A DNA stretch of 64,000 bases from JAEKNW01 sp963678375 (GTDB lineage: Bacteria > Cloacimonadota > Cloacimonadia > Cloacimonadales > JAFGVF01): positions 186,001 through 250,000 of the forward strand of contig OY782831.1 in NCBI GenBank assembly GCA_963678375.2, in the 5' to 3' direction. This document shows positions 17,833 through 27,224 of this stretch, piece after piece. Position numbers and translations under genes: made by a program. The stretch's first letter is position 1; every line of letters begins with the position of its first letter. The notes under the pieces are model-generated. The model was not told the origin of the DNA and made no database searches. It was given only the letters and a program-made list of their open reading frames with translations.

Positions 17833-19500
17833 TTAAAAACTTGTTTCTAAACCAAAATGAATTAACCCATCATATAATGAATTCCATCCATCATTGTAGC
17901 CCAAGGCATACTCAAATGTTAAATTGCCTAATATAGTAGCTGTTCTTAAACCAAGACCCAAGGAATAAAGATGTCCTATTTTTGTAGTTTCTCCAGCTGA
18001 AGCTGTCTCTAAATAACCAAGATCTCCAAAGATAAAAAGATTGTTATCAAGTCCAAAAAGATAACGTAATTCAAGATTATTCCAACTTGTGAAATAACCA
18101 GCAAATTGCTCTTCTTGAAAACCTCTTAATGAAGTAAAACCACCTAACTTAAAGCTATTATATGAAGTTAAATCTTTCTTAGTAGAATACTTAGCATTAA
18201 ACTTATTATAGAGTACGAATTTCGGTTTTATGGAATAAGCATAAGCTAGATAGCCTTGGCTTATATTATAGTTAGATTTATCTTGCGAACTCATATTGTA
18301 ATCAATAGAAAATCTTGCTTGATAACCTGATCTTGGATTGTTTTGATGATCAAAAAAGTTTTGTTGCCAGAAAACACCTAGAGCTGAAATCTGTTCTGCT
18401 TCTTCCTGGCTAGATGAGGATATAACATCGTAACTTATATACTTAGTATAGATACCAATATCGTGATTAACAAAGTCGTAATTAAGAGAAAAACCTAGCT
18501 CAGAAAGAGTAGCTACAGTATCATACTCAGTCCTTTTAACATCAAAATCTGCAGAAAAATAATAATCTTTTAAACCTGAATCGTGATAAGCAAGAGCTAG
18601 ATCTGTTCTGTTTTCTTGAAGTTTATTCCATTTGAACTGCAATCGTCTATCAGATCCAAAAAGATTATTAAAAGAAAAATCTAGAAAACCTGAAAAAGGA
18701 TAATCTGAGTTTTTACTATTATAACCTGCGATACCTGAAATGGTAGTCATCTTGCCCTCTTTAATATTTACAAGAAGAGTTTCATAATCAATAGGGTTAA
18801 TTGAACAGCTTTTGATATAATTCTTAGCTGCAATTCTGTTCTCTCCCTGCTTAATCAATTGAGGTGTTACTAATTGCCCCCTGTTAAGTCTTGATATCTT
18901 TATTAAAGAATAATCCTTAGATACTCTATTACCCTTGAACTTAAAGAACTTATGTTGAAAAGGCTTGTTTTCAATAATTCTGAAGTTTATTATAGCTCCA
19001 GAATCTGTTTCTACAATATTATCAACCGAAACTTCCGTGAAGAAATAACCTCTAGAGGAATATTGATCAATTATAAGTTGTTTTATCTTAGCAATATCAT
19101 CAATAAACAAATCTTGTTGAGCCAGCATTTCTGTAAAAATGAGATCTTTAATAGCGTAGTTGCCAGTAAAGGTAATTTCACTTATCGTATTTAAAGGTGA
19201 TTCTTCAATTCTTATAACAATTTTGATTTGGTCAACATCAAGAGGAATAGCCTCTATTGGTTTTACATTAACGAATCTATATCCTTTGCTTTGGTAAAAT
19301 TTTTGGATATTTTGGACTGATTGATTAGCTGTTTGATAGTTAAAATCACTACCATTTTGGAAAGTTAAGAGATTATATAACTCTTTATCTGGAACGAAAT
19401 TATTGCCAATAATTTGCGTCTCTACTATGGTAACAGCTATGACTTGATAGGGTATTAGTAAGAGAAGAAGAATAAAAAAAACTTGAACAAATCTATTCAT
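17833..19500 (-). CDS. Omp85-family outer membrane protein (POTRA + barrel), BamA/TamA-like
   Basis: 555 residues; signal peptide about 1-22. About three POTRA-type repeats (about 23-240) include ETQIIGNNFVPDKELYNLL and ITFTGNYAIKDLIFTEML. A 16-strand-type barrel (about 250-555) has the conserved L6 'RGF' motif in FKLGGFTSLRGFQEEQFAG and a C-terminal phenylalanine (GLETSF). This is short for BamA (about 800 residues with five POTRAs) and closer to TamA or other Omp85 translocases. It starts 2 bp after ispG ends, so it is the last gene of a long minus-strand series. Confidence 0.88.
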   Translation of the reverse strand: MNRFVQVFFILLLLLIPYQVIAVTIVETQIIGNNFVPDKELYNLLTFQNGSDFNYQTANQSVQNIQKFYQSKGYRFVNVKPIEAIPLDVDQIKIVIRIEESPLNTISEITFTGNYAIKDLIFTEMLAQQDLFIDDIAKIKQLIIDQYSSRGYFFTEVSVDNIVETDSGAIINFRIIENKPFQHKFFKFKGNRVSKDYSLIKISRLNRGQLVTPQLIKQGENRIAAKNYIKSCSINPIDYETLLVNIKEGKMTTISGIAGYNSKNSDYPFSGFLDFSFNNLFGSDRRLQFKWNKLQENRTDLALAYHDSGLKDYYFSADFDVKRTEYDTVATLSELGFSLNYDFVNHDIGIYTKYISYDVISSSSQEEAEQISALGVFWQQNFFDHQNNPRSGYQARFSIDYNMSSQDKSNYNISQGYLAYAYSIKPKFVLYNKFNAKYSTKKDLTSYNSFKLGGFTSLRGFQEEQFAGYFTSWNNLELRYLFGLDNNLFIFGDLGYLETASAGETTKIGHLYSLGLGLRTATILGNLTFEYALGYNDGWNSLYDGLIHFGLETSF

Positions 19501-19502
19501 TG

Positions 19503-20555
19503 TTAATAATCAGTTTTGATTAACTGATAAAGCTCATCCACCAATTCACTTTCAGCAACTTTCTTGACTATTTGTCCCTTTTTAAAGAGCAAACCTTCAT
19601 TCACTCCACCTGCTAAGCCATAATCAGCTTCTCTAGCTTCTCCAGGACCATTTACGACACAACCCATAACAGCTACTGTGATAGACTGATCCTTAAACTC
19701 CTCAAGTCGCTTTTCTACTTTTCCTGCTAGGCCAATAAGGTCTATTTTAGTCCTTCCACAAGTAGGACAGGAGATAATTTCCATCCCCTTTTTAAGTCCA
19801 AGTGCTAAAAGTATCTCTCTAGCAACGAGAACTTCATCAACTGGAGATGAAGTCAGTGAAACTCTGATTGTGTCACCGATTCCTTGATAAAGCAACATAC
19901 CTATTCCCATCGCAGATTTTACTGTACCACGTGTATATGTTCCAGCCTCTGTAACCCCTAGATGAAGAGGGTAATCTACTCTTTCACTTAAAGCTTGATA
20001 GCACTTCACCATTAAATCTAAATTGGAAGATTTAACTGAGATTTTTATATCTGTGAAATTATTATCTTCTAGTATATGCACGTGTTCTAATGCGGATTCT
20101 ATAATAGCTTCTTGACCAAAACCATATTTTTCAATAATTCTCTTTGAGAGAGAGCCTCCATTAACTCCTATTCTTATAGGGATCCTTTTATCTTGTGCAG
20201 CTTTTATAACCTCTTGAACCTTCCATTTTTCACCAATATTACCAGGATTCAGTCTTAGTCCATCAATACCATTATTAATTGATGCAAGGGCTAATTTATA
20301 ATCAAAATGAATATCTGCAATAGTTGGAATATTAACCTGTGGAAGTATTTTCTGTAAGGCCTTAGCAGAATCAAGATCAGGAACTGCTAATCTTACTATT
20401 TGACAACCTGCATCTTGTAAGAGCTTAATTTGCTCTATAGTGGCTTTAATATCTGCTGTGTTAGTATTAGTCATTGATTGTATAGAAATTGGAGCATTCC
20501 CACCAATATGGAGATTTCCCAGTTTTATCTGTTTAGTTTTTTTTCTTATAATCAC
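19503..20555 (-). CDS. ispG: (E)-4-hydroxy-3-methylbut-2-enyl-diphosphate synthase
   Basis: MEP-pathway enzyme that reduces MEcPP to HMBPP for isoprenoid synthesis. It has 350 residues, standard for the short bacterial form. The TIM-barrel start is PISIQSMTNTNTADI. The [4Fe-4S] cysteines lie in ISCPTCGRTKIDL and VMGCVVNGPGEA. The start is GTG at 20555 behind a strong AAGGAGGG site. It is 2 bp from the Omp85 gene and 35 bp after the VWA gene. Confidence 0.95.
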   Translation of the reverse strand: MIIRKKTKQIKLGNLHIGGNAPISIQSMTNTNTADIKATIEQIKLLQDAGCQIVRLAVPDLDSAKALQKILPQVNIPTIADIHFDYKLALASINNGIDGLRLNPGNIGEKWKVQEVIKAAQDKRIPIRIGVNGGSLSKRIIEKYGFGQEAIIESALEHVHILEDNNFTDIKISVKSSNLDLMVKCYQALSERVDYPLHLGVTEAGTYTRGTVKSAMGIGMLLYQGIGDTIRVSLTSSPVDEVLVAREILLALGLKKGMEIISCPTCGRTKIDLIGLAGKVEKRLEEFKDQSITVAVMGCVVNGPGEAREADYGLAGGVNEGLLFKKGQIVKKVAESELVDELYQLIKTDY

Positions 20556-20590
20556 TTTTCCCTCCTTAGTCCAAGTTATTCCTCAATAAT

Positions 20591-22570
20591 CTAGATTAGT
20601 CCCCATCTCCGTCTAAAGAATAATTCAATTGAGAAAGACAATATTACAATCAACAAGAGATAATTGTTAAACAATATTTTATACTCTTTATATAACTTTG
20701 TAGGTATTTTTTCTCTTGAAAGAGCTGATTTTATGGACTCAATCTGGGAAGACTTATAATAAGATCCACCAGTAATTGTGGAGATTTGGTTTAAGGCAAC
20801 ATTATTAAAATCTTGATGAGTGAGTTCAAGAGAATTATCAAATATGATAAACTCACCCTCTTTAGTTTTTTCAGTATCCATATCAGTAACCTTATAAGTG
20901 TAATTACCTGCAGTTAAATCTTCTAACTCATATCTATACTGATCACTTTTCCAAAGCAAAAAGTCACTTATAAGATCTTGATTTTCATCCTTAGTAACCT
21001 CTATTTGAAGATTCTTTTGAGAAATAAAATCTCCCTTTTCATCCAGAATCGAAGCAGTTATTTCAACTGTTTCACCAAAATAATAACCATCTTTATTAGT
21101 AGATACAACAAAGTTTTCACCACTTTTTGAAGACAGCCATTGAACAATATTTAGTATTAAGGTGTTAAAGTCATCTTTGTCTGCCCTAGTTGAGAATCTC
21201 CAAAAATCAGTAAAAGCAAAATGTAGAATTTTAGCAGAGTTTAATCTCATCACAGTAATAGCAGGTGATCGATCCATATTATCAAGAGTGGCAATCTCTT
21301 GACCACTATTTTTAATCTTATAATAGTGATATTTTACAGGAGGTAAATCATCAGCTGTTTGAAGGTAGCTAGCAAAAGTTGTATAGTTTTTGCTAGTATA
21401 ACCTGGAATAATCTTAGCTTCATATACCCTATCAATACTAGTCTTGGTTACTGGGTAGAAATCTTCAAGTCCTGGGATAATCTCTCCAATCAAAAAGAGA
21501 CTAAGTCCTTTGTTAACTTTATTGTTTAGAAGTTTGGTTTGGTCAGGATTAAAAATAAGTCTATTTTTATTATTAATTATCAAAAGCTGACAATCAGCAA
21601 CAATGTCTTCTAGGTTAACTTCTTCATTAGCTTGCCAGATTTTCCTATCTTTCACAGTTATAAATTTAAAAGAGAAGTTATTGTCGAGCTTTATGGCATC
21701 TTTGATAAACTTTAAATCCCAGTCAGCTGAATCAGTGATTAGGACCAAGTTTTTCTTATTATCACTTACTTTTAACACCAACCTAGCTGAATCTAAGTTT
21801 TCTTCACTTGAATTTAATTTGATAGTAAGTTTGTATAATCCTACTTGATCAAATTTCAGATAAGAGATTTTTTTAGCAATATTATCATCTGAAATATCTA
21901 TAGTTTCTCTTTTAATAACCTCATTATTGTTTAATATTTCTAAGCTTAAATCTTGCTTACCTTGTGTATTAATACTTATTTCAAGTGGTGTATCTTCATT
22001 CAAGTAAGCAGTTCTGTTACTTCTAATATTTAGAATTTTAGCTTGTAAATCTTTTTGAGGATTAGTAAATTCAAATGTATTTATCTTGAAAGGATAATTT
22101 CTTAAGAGAGTAAATCTATTATCAGAATAATAGCCATCTGATAAAAGAAATATTTCATCAGGAGTTTCTGAATCTCTTACATACAAGTCTTCTATACTAG
22201 AAATCAAATCAGTATTATTGGGATTACCCTCCAGAGTCGAAGAGAAGTTAAGATATTCAAGATCAAAATTTGCTTGTAAATCAGCTTTAAGCTCTTCTAA
22301 AAGATTTGAAGTGCGCATTGCTTTACTTTGTCCTTCTTGAAGTAAATCCATACTAGCAGATTTGTCATTCAAGATTATGGCTTTGGGTTTCATATAAGTC
22401 TCTTTAGTAACTTTATAGATAGGAATTAAGAGAAATAGCAGTACTATCCACAAAGTTATGAGTCTAAGAAAAAACAAGAAAAACCTTCTTTCAAATGTTA
22501 AATCAGGATTAGTCTTTCTGTACAAAATCCAGGAAAAGAAAGCTGAGATTAATAAGGCTATTACAATCAT
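20591..22570 (-). CDS. Membrane-anchored VWA-like protein
   Basis: 659 residues. Two N-terminal membrane segments (about 2-17 and 28-50) precede a von Willebrand A fold. Its MIDAS metal site DKSAS (D69, S71, S73) in AIILNDKSASM is followed by LLSDGYYSD. A long beta-rich middle follows, including immunoglobulin-like stretches and a region about 240-420 resembling the glutamine-amidotransferase-like half of large BatA-type proteins. A C-terminal membrane segment is at about 630-650. The function is unknown. The partner class is usually MoxR ATPases, one of which lies at 62.6 kb. It is followed by ispG and preceded by a beta-barrel gene 13 bp away. Confidence 0.75.
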   Translation of the reverse strand: MIVIALLISAFFSWILYRKTNPDLTFERRFFLFFLRLITLWIVLLFLLIPIYKVTKETYMKPKAIILNDKSASMDLLQEGQSKAMRTSNLLEELKADLQANFDLEYLNFSSTLEGNPNNTDLISSIEDLYVRDSETPDEIFLLSDGYYSDNRFTLLRNYPFKINTFEFTNPQKDLQAKILNIRSNRTAYLNEDTPLEISINTQGKQDLSLEILNNNEVIKRETIDISDDNIAKKISYLKFDQVGLYKLTIKLNSSEENLDSARLVLKVSDNKKNLVLITDSADWDLKFIKDAIKLDNNFSFKFITVKDRKIWQANEEVNLEDIVADCQLLIINNKNRLIFNPDQTKLLNNKVNKGLSLFLIGEIIPGLEDFYPVTKTSIDRVYEAKIIPGYTSKNYTTFASYLQTADDLPPVKYHYYKIKNSGQEIATLDNMDRSPAITVMRLNSAKILHFAFTDFWRFSTRADKDDFNTLILNIVQWLSSKSGENFVVSTNKDGYYFGETVEITASILDEKGDFISQKNLQIEVTKDENQDLISDFLLWKSDQYRYELEDLTAGNYTYKVTDMDTEKTKEGEFIIFDNSLELTHQDFNNVALNQISTITGGSYYKSSQIESIKSALSREKIPTKLYKEYKILFNNYLLLIVILSFSIELFFRRRWGLI

Positions 22571-22583
22571 TATTATTTATTAT

Positions 22584-23855
22584 CTAGTTTAAGCTTAACT
22601 GAGTGTGGATACCAAAGGAAAGAGATTTAGAGTTCTTACCTGGAATGATAGTATCTGCAACTTGTAGAGATATTCCTGTTTGGAAAAAGTTTCCTTTGTA
22701 ACTAACACCATAAGCAGTAGAGACAGCATTATCTCCATCTCCAAATTTTATTCCTAATTGGAATGGAACTTTTTTTAACCATTTAAGTTCTGTTCCTATA
22801 GAAACACTATTTCGACCAAGATTATAATTATTATCACTGAATGTGTGATTATAATCTAAAGATAAATCCACATTACCAAAATCATATAAACTTCCCAATC
22901 TATAAACTACAGGTAGAGTAGTAGTATAACCATCAGTGTCTTTTAAATCATTCTCATCAGATAAAATATCTTCTTCTAAATCAGAGATATATGCGTCCTC
23001 AATCCAATATCTATTCTCTCTAATTCTAGTCTTTCCAGTCCATGTTATAAAACCTAATAAGTTATCAAAGCCCATTCCGGCTGATAAATTCTCAGTGATT
23101 TGTGAACTTAGGGATAAGTTAAACTTAAGTCCGAATCCTCCAAAAGCTTCTCTTTGTAAAAGATATGCCTCAGAAGCAAGCCCTTGGTTAATATCGGCTA
23201 GATAATCAGCTGTAAAATCGGCTGATTTGATATTTGCAATACCTGTTAAAAGACTAGCTGATACACCATAGTCAATTTCAGGTAGATCGGAATCTGCTAA
23301 AACAGGGAATATCTTGTCTAACTTCAAACCACCTATTCCAGCAGTGATATCTGTATATGATAGAAGATTATAGTCTAAATCATTCTTGTTAAAATGATAA
23401 TTATCAGATTCATTTCCATAAAGGCTAATTCTAATAAACTCTTCAGAAATCTTAGATGTTGTTAAAACATTCAAACCAAGACTGAATGCAAGATTTTTAT
23501 CGGAAATACCAAAAATAAGTGTTCTAAATGAACCGTCGATTACAAAAGAGCCATCTATTTCGTTTAAAATGTCTTCTTTATCTTTGTTGGTTAAATATTT
23601 ACCTGAGATTCCATTCATATCTAAATTAAATAGGTTATTAGTTAAATTGATATTTGTATTAAGAATAGGTAAATCCATGTAAGATTTTTCACCAATATTT
23701 GCTGGATTCCAATGTAAAGCTTGTGCTGCCTTTGCTCTTGAGAAATAGCTATCTGCAAAACCTAAAGAGAATGAATCTGTTAGACTGCAGAGATTTAATA
23801 TTGATGTAGTTAGTATTAAAGTAATAATGACTATTTTATGTTGTCTTTTTATCAT
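22584..23855 (-). CDS. Predicted outer membrane beta-barrel protein
   Basis: 423 residues; signal sequence about 1-29. The mature N-terminus has a FADSYFSRAKAAQALHWNPA stretch. The 'ALHWNPANIG' phrase is typical of FadL/PorV-like barrels ('A..WNPAG'). Alternating amphipathic strands run to the C-terminus. Its start overlaps the stop of the upstream lipoprotein gene by one base (ATGA), so the two are probably translated together and may work as a surface pair. No enzymatic motif. The exact family is not identified. Confidence 0.72.
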   Translation of the reverse strand: MIKRQHKIVIITLILTTSILNLCSLTDSFSLGFADSYFSRAKAAQALHWNPANIGEKSYMDLPILNTNINLTNNLFNLDMNGISGKYLTNKDKEDILNEIDGSFVIDGSFRTLIFGISDKNLAFSLGLNVLTTSKISEEFIRISLYGNESDNYHFNKNDLDYNLLSYTDITAGIGGLKLDKIFPVLADSDLPEIDYGVSASLLTGIANIKSADFTADYLADINQGLASEAYLLQREAFGGFGLKFNLSLSSQITENLSAGMGFDNLLGFITWTGKTRIRENRYWIEDAYISDLEEDILSDENDLKDTDGYTTTLPVVYRLGSLYDFGNVDLSLDYNHTFSDNNYNLGRNSVSIGTELKWLKKVPFQLGIKFGDGDNAVSTAYGVSYKGNFFQTGISLQVADTIIPGKNSKSLSFGIHTQLSLN

Positions 23856-25363
23856 TAATCAATCCTCACAGAAATGTTTAAATTGCCCTTAACCACTAGA
23901 TTATCGGTAGGTAAAATTGTTACTACTCCGTTACTATTATGGAATTTAACTCTTGTTCGCATATATACTTTATCATGAAGAAAAAGTTCTAAGTCCTCTT
24001 CACTCAAAGAAATTTCATAATCTTGCAGATTACTTGTGACTTGGATGTCATAATCAGTGAACTGTAACTCGGCTAAGGTTAGATTTTCTTCGTCAGGTTC
24101 TAGTTCTTGTGATGATAAAAAGATATCTAGTATTCCTCCAATAGGAAAAGTATTTTCCACTGTTAAGTTAATAGAACCAGAGTTTACTCTTTCATCTATC
24201 AAATCCTGATTATCTTCACTAATTTCAATTTCATATAGTTTGTCAGGATAAATAATATAGTCATCGTTAAAGGTTGCCTTGAAAGGTATCTTAATATTAT
24301 ATTCACTTCTTATTGTATGTTGATTAGAAACAAAACCCGGTAGCTCATCATCTAAGTTATAAACTTTGTAGGTTGGATTTAACAAGGCAATATTATCAGG
24401 CATTAATCTTAGCATCTGGTTAACTCTTTCATTATTTATTACTTCAAAATGGGTAATAACTTCTTCCCCCTCTAAGTTACTTGCTTGAATGACAAAGTCA
24501 ACACCTTCCAATTGATCAAGGTGAATAGTATCAATGATCATACCATCACGATAAGCGGTTAATTCTCCCATAAGTTCAAACTCAAACCCAATCTTGTTAT
24601 AAACATCAAAATACAAAGATATTTCGTCTAATATAACAGCATTTTCAACATCAGAAGGATAATCAATATCTACATCAGTTTGGGTGTCTAAAGTATGAAC
24701 ATCATCAATATAACCAGTAAAGGATCTAAAATAAATATCATCATCAATAACTAACTGCACATCGCCTAGATTACTAGCAGTAGGTTGGTCAGAATCTGCA
24801 ATTACATCAATATCGATTAACCAAAATTCACCATCAATATCTTGATCTGTTATAGTAACACCTGCTAAGTCTATTATATAACTATTATCTATAAAATCAC
24901 TTGGACTAAGCTCTAAGCTTAGAATTTGTCCGTTTTCGTAAAGTAGCTGATTAAAGTCAATATGTAGAAGGTTAAAATTATTTACATCTCCAGTGAAGTT
25001 AACATCCATCTCTCCAGACTCGAATTCTCCATCAATAATTCTGAAAGAGGTGTTCGTGTTAATTGATTGAATTTCAAATCTAATCTGAACAGGAGTATTA
25101 CTCAAAACTCCAACATTTGGAGTTGAGTCTAAGATAGTTTTATATAAATCTGGTGTTGTTTCTTCCAATTGATCATCTACAACTGCGAAAAGGCTATCAT
25201 TTTCTATGATAATATTCTCACCCTCTAAATCTGATGCTGGGAATTCATCATTCATCAATGGAATACTGGTCAACTCTACATCCCAAGAAGGCATTTCAAA
25301 ATCAGTTATCCCGCAAGAAACTAAAAGTATTGTTAATAGAACGACTATAATTATATGTTTCAT
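23855..25363 (-). CDS. Predicted outer-membrane or surface lipoprotein
   Basis: 502 residues. Type II signal peptide with lipobox LLVSC, so Cys17 becomes the lipidated N-terminus. The rest is acidic and beta-rich (many D/E and I/V alternations), with repeated modules resembling immunoglobulin-like folds. I do not recognise the family. It is coupled to the barrel gene downstream by a one-base overlap and starts 11 bp after the radical SAM gene. Confidence 0.7.
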   Translation of the reverse strand: MKHIIIVVLLTILLVSCGITDFEMPSWDVELTSIPLMNDEFPASDLEGENIIIENDSLFAVVDDQLEETTPDLYKTILDSTPNVGVLSNTPVQIRFEIQSINTNTSFRIIDGEFESGEMDVNFTGDVNNFNLLHIDFNQLLYENGQILSLELSPSDFIDNSYIIDLAGVTITDQDIDGEFWLIDIDVIADSDQPTASNLGDVQLVIDDDIYFRSFTGYIDDVHTLDTQTDVDIDYPSDVENAVILDEISLYFDVYNKIGFEFELMGELTAYRDGMIIDTIHLDQLEGVDFVIQASNLEGEEVITHFEVINNERVNQMLRLMPDNIALLNPTYKVYNLDDELPGFVSNQHTIRSEYNIKIPFKATFNDDYIIYPDKLYEIEISEDNQDLIDERVNSGSINLTVENTFPIGGILDIFLSSQELEPDEENLTLAELQFTDYDIQVTSNLQDYEISLSEEDLELFLHDKVYMRTRVKFHNSNGVVTILPTDNLVVKGNLNISVRID

Positions 25364-25373
25364 TTCGCCTCAC

Positions 25374-26354
25374 TTATTTTGACTTTATTCTAATATTAAT
25401 GCAGTCTGTGTCAGTGTCAATAGTTAAATTAAAAATTTTATCTGTATAGTGTTTCTCTAACAAAGTTAAACCATAATTACCATGCCCCTTCAGTTTTGAT
25501 ATATGTTTCTTCTTTAGAATAAAATTATCTAAAGTAGGATTATTATCTATGTCTTTTATAATATCCATAACAAGTAAATGTGACTGAACTAATTCTCCAA
25601 AAGCCTTATGGTATGGTCCGGCGATTATTGCTTTAGAATCAATGCTATCAACTTGAACTCCCATTTTAATTACTTTTATAGCAAATTTCTGAAAATATTT
25701 GAATAAGTCTACGCAAATTTCTACTCCCTCTTCTAAGGTCAGTGGAAAGTATTCTCCCCTCCTGTATAATTCTTCTAACTTGGTATCTTTTAAGACAAGA
25801 GTAGGATAAATTCTGACATATTTTGGTTTTAAGTCAGCAATAATATGCTTTGTTTCAACAAGACTTTTATCGGAAAAGCCTGGCAAACCAGGCATTATTT
25901 GAATACTTAGATCTAGATTATTATCTTTTACTAGCTTACATGCTGCTATAGCTGTAGCTTGGTTATATCCACGTTTACTTTGTTTAAGTACAGAATCTGA
26001 AAAATCTTGTATTCCTAATTCGATAGTCCTCACACCATACTGTTTGGCTAAGTTAATATCTGCTTTATTTAAGCAATCAGGTCTAGTTGAGAAACGAATT
26101 CCTGTTTTACTATTAATAAAAGGTAATAACTTCTTAAATTGCTTCTCTTGCCATGTTAAGTCTAAAGCTGTGAAAGTACCACCAAAAAAAGCTATTTCTT
26201 TATCTTCATGATCATATTTTCTGCAGAAGTTACTAATATCAATTAGATGATCATCTAAGTCAAAATGGTCTGATCCTGTAATTAAGTATTGATCACAATA
26301 AATACATCTAAAGGGACAACCTTTGAGAGGAAGAAAAACAGGATAAATTTGCAT
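25374..26354 (-). CDS. Elp3-like radical SAM protein
   Basis: 326 residues. Radical SAM cluster motif CPFRCIYC near the N-terminus (PLKGCPFRCIYCDQY), then AFFGGTFTALD, RPDCLNKADI and IQIMPGLPGFSDKSL, all typical of the Elp3/HemN-like radical SAM group. It lacks the C-terminal acetyltransferase domain of true Elp3. The reaction is unknown. In many Firmicutes a gene of this kind lies next to rnc; here it overlaps rnc by one base in the same orientation, supporting a shared ancient cluster. Confidence 0.8.
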   Translation of the reverse strand: MQIYPVFLPLKGCPFRCIYCDQYLITGSDHFDLDDHLIDISNFCRKYDHEDKEIAFFGGTFTALDLTWQEKQFKKLLPFINSKTGIRFSTRPDCLNKADINLAKQYGVRTIELGIQDFSDSVLKQSKRGYNQATAIAACKLVKDNNLDLSIQIMPGLPGFSDKSLVETKHIIADLKPKYVRIYPTLVLKDTKLEELYRRGEYFPLTLEEGVEICVDLFKYFQKFAIKVIKMGVQVDSIDSKAIIAGPYHKAFGELVQSHLLVMDIIKDIDNNPTLDNFILKKKHISKLKGHGNYGLTLLEKHYTDKIFNLTIDTDTDCINIRIKSK

Positions 26355-27121
26355 TACTTAAGTTTGAGCTTTTGACAGGCTATTTGGGCAGCTTTTTGTT
26401 GGGCACCCTTTTTGTTAGCCCCTTTACCCTTGCCATAAGAAATTTCATTAATAAAGACTTCTACCATAAATTCTTTTTGGTGATCTGGTCCTTTCTCTGA
26501 AATCACTCTATAAATTGGTGGTTTCTGAAACTTACCTTGAGTGTATTCTTGCAAAATGCTCTTGTAATTAATTAGCTCTTCCCTATTTACATAATCTTCA
26601 AATTTATTAAGAATAAATTTCCTAATAAACTTTCTAGCAGCACTCATCCCCCCATCTAAATATATTGCACATATCAAAGATTCCATAGAATCTGATACGA
26701 TTGAAGGTTTTAGACGGCCACCACTTCTTGCTTCTTCGGCACTTAACAAAAGATAGTCTCCTAGGTTTATCTCATTTGATCTCATAGTTAAGAATTTCTC
26801 TGAGACGATTTTAGACTTTAGTTTTGATAAGTTGCCTTCTTGTTTTTGTGGGAAAAGAACGAATAATTCTTGGGCTATTACTAATCCTAAAACGGAATCA
26901 CCTAAGAATTCCATTCTCTCGAAAGGGGAAAGTTCTGTATTAGAACGTTCTTCTTTCTTATAATAAGAATCATGAGTTAAAGCATTTCTTAATAGTATTA
27001 TATTCTTAAATTTATATTGAACAATTGTCTGTAATTCTTCTAGTTTATTATCCCAGCCAGCAACACATCTCTTATCTACCTTTACAAAGTGGTCAATTAA
27101 AGATTTTATTAGTTGTTTCAT
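26354..27121 (-). CDS. rnc: Ribonuclease III
   Basis: Double-strand-specific endoribonuclease for rRNA and mRNA processing. 255 residues. Catalytic signature ERMEFLGDSVLGLVIA, a second acidic site in VSDSMESLICAIYLDGG, and a C-terminal dsRNA-binding domain (about 180-255) ending GKGKGANKKGAQQKAAQIA. It starts about 28 bases after a strong hairpin and is the first gene of the downstream unit rnc, radical SAM, lipoprotein, barrel, VWA, ispG, Omp85. Confidence 0.95.
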   Translation of the reverse strand: MKQLIKSLIDHFVKVDKRCVAGWDNKLEELQTIVQYKFKNIILLRNALTHDSYYKKEERSNTELSPFERMEFLGDSVLGLVIAQELFVLFPQKQEGNLSKLKSKIVSEKFLTMRSNEINLGDYLLLSAEEARSGGRLKPSIVSDSMESLICAIYLDGGMSAARKFIRKFILNKFEDYVNREELINYKSILQEYTQGKFQKPPIYRVISEKGPDHQKEFMVEVFINEISYGKGKGANKKGAQQKAAQIACQKLKLK

Positions 27122-27148
27122 AAAGCTCCTCAGCTCATAAGAAACTCT

Positions 27149-27175
27149 GAAAAAAGTAGCAAAACTACTTTTTTC
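27149..27175 (-). terminator. Second hairpin terminator between fabF and rnc
   Basis: Perfect 11-bp stem GAAAAAAGTAG/CTACTTTTTTC with a 5-base loop. The stem itself supplies A and T tracts, so it could stop transcription in either direction. It lies just ahead of rnc, which must start from a promoter in the remaining short gap or from read-through. Confidence 0.7.
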
Positions 27176-27192
27176 ACAGTATCTAAATGAAA

Positions 27193-27213
27193 AGGGGGAA
27201 TGTATTTCCCCCT
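27193..27213 (-). terminator. Intrinsic terminator of the fatty acid operon
   Basis: AGGGGGAA (27193-27200), 5-base loop, TTCCCCCT (27206-27213). On the minus strand the hairpin is followed by TTTTCATTT. It lies 11 bases after the fabF stop. Confidence 0.9.
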
Positions 27214-27224
27214 AATTCTCTATA

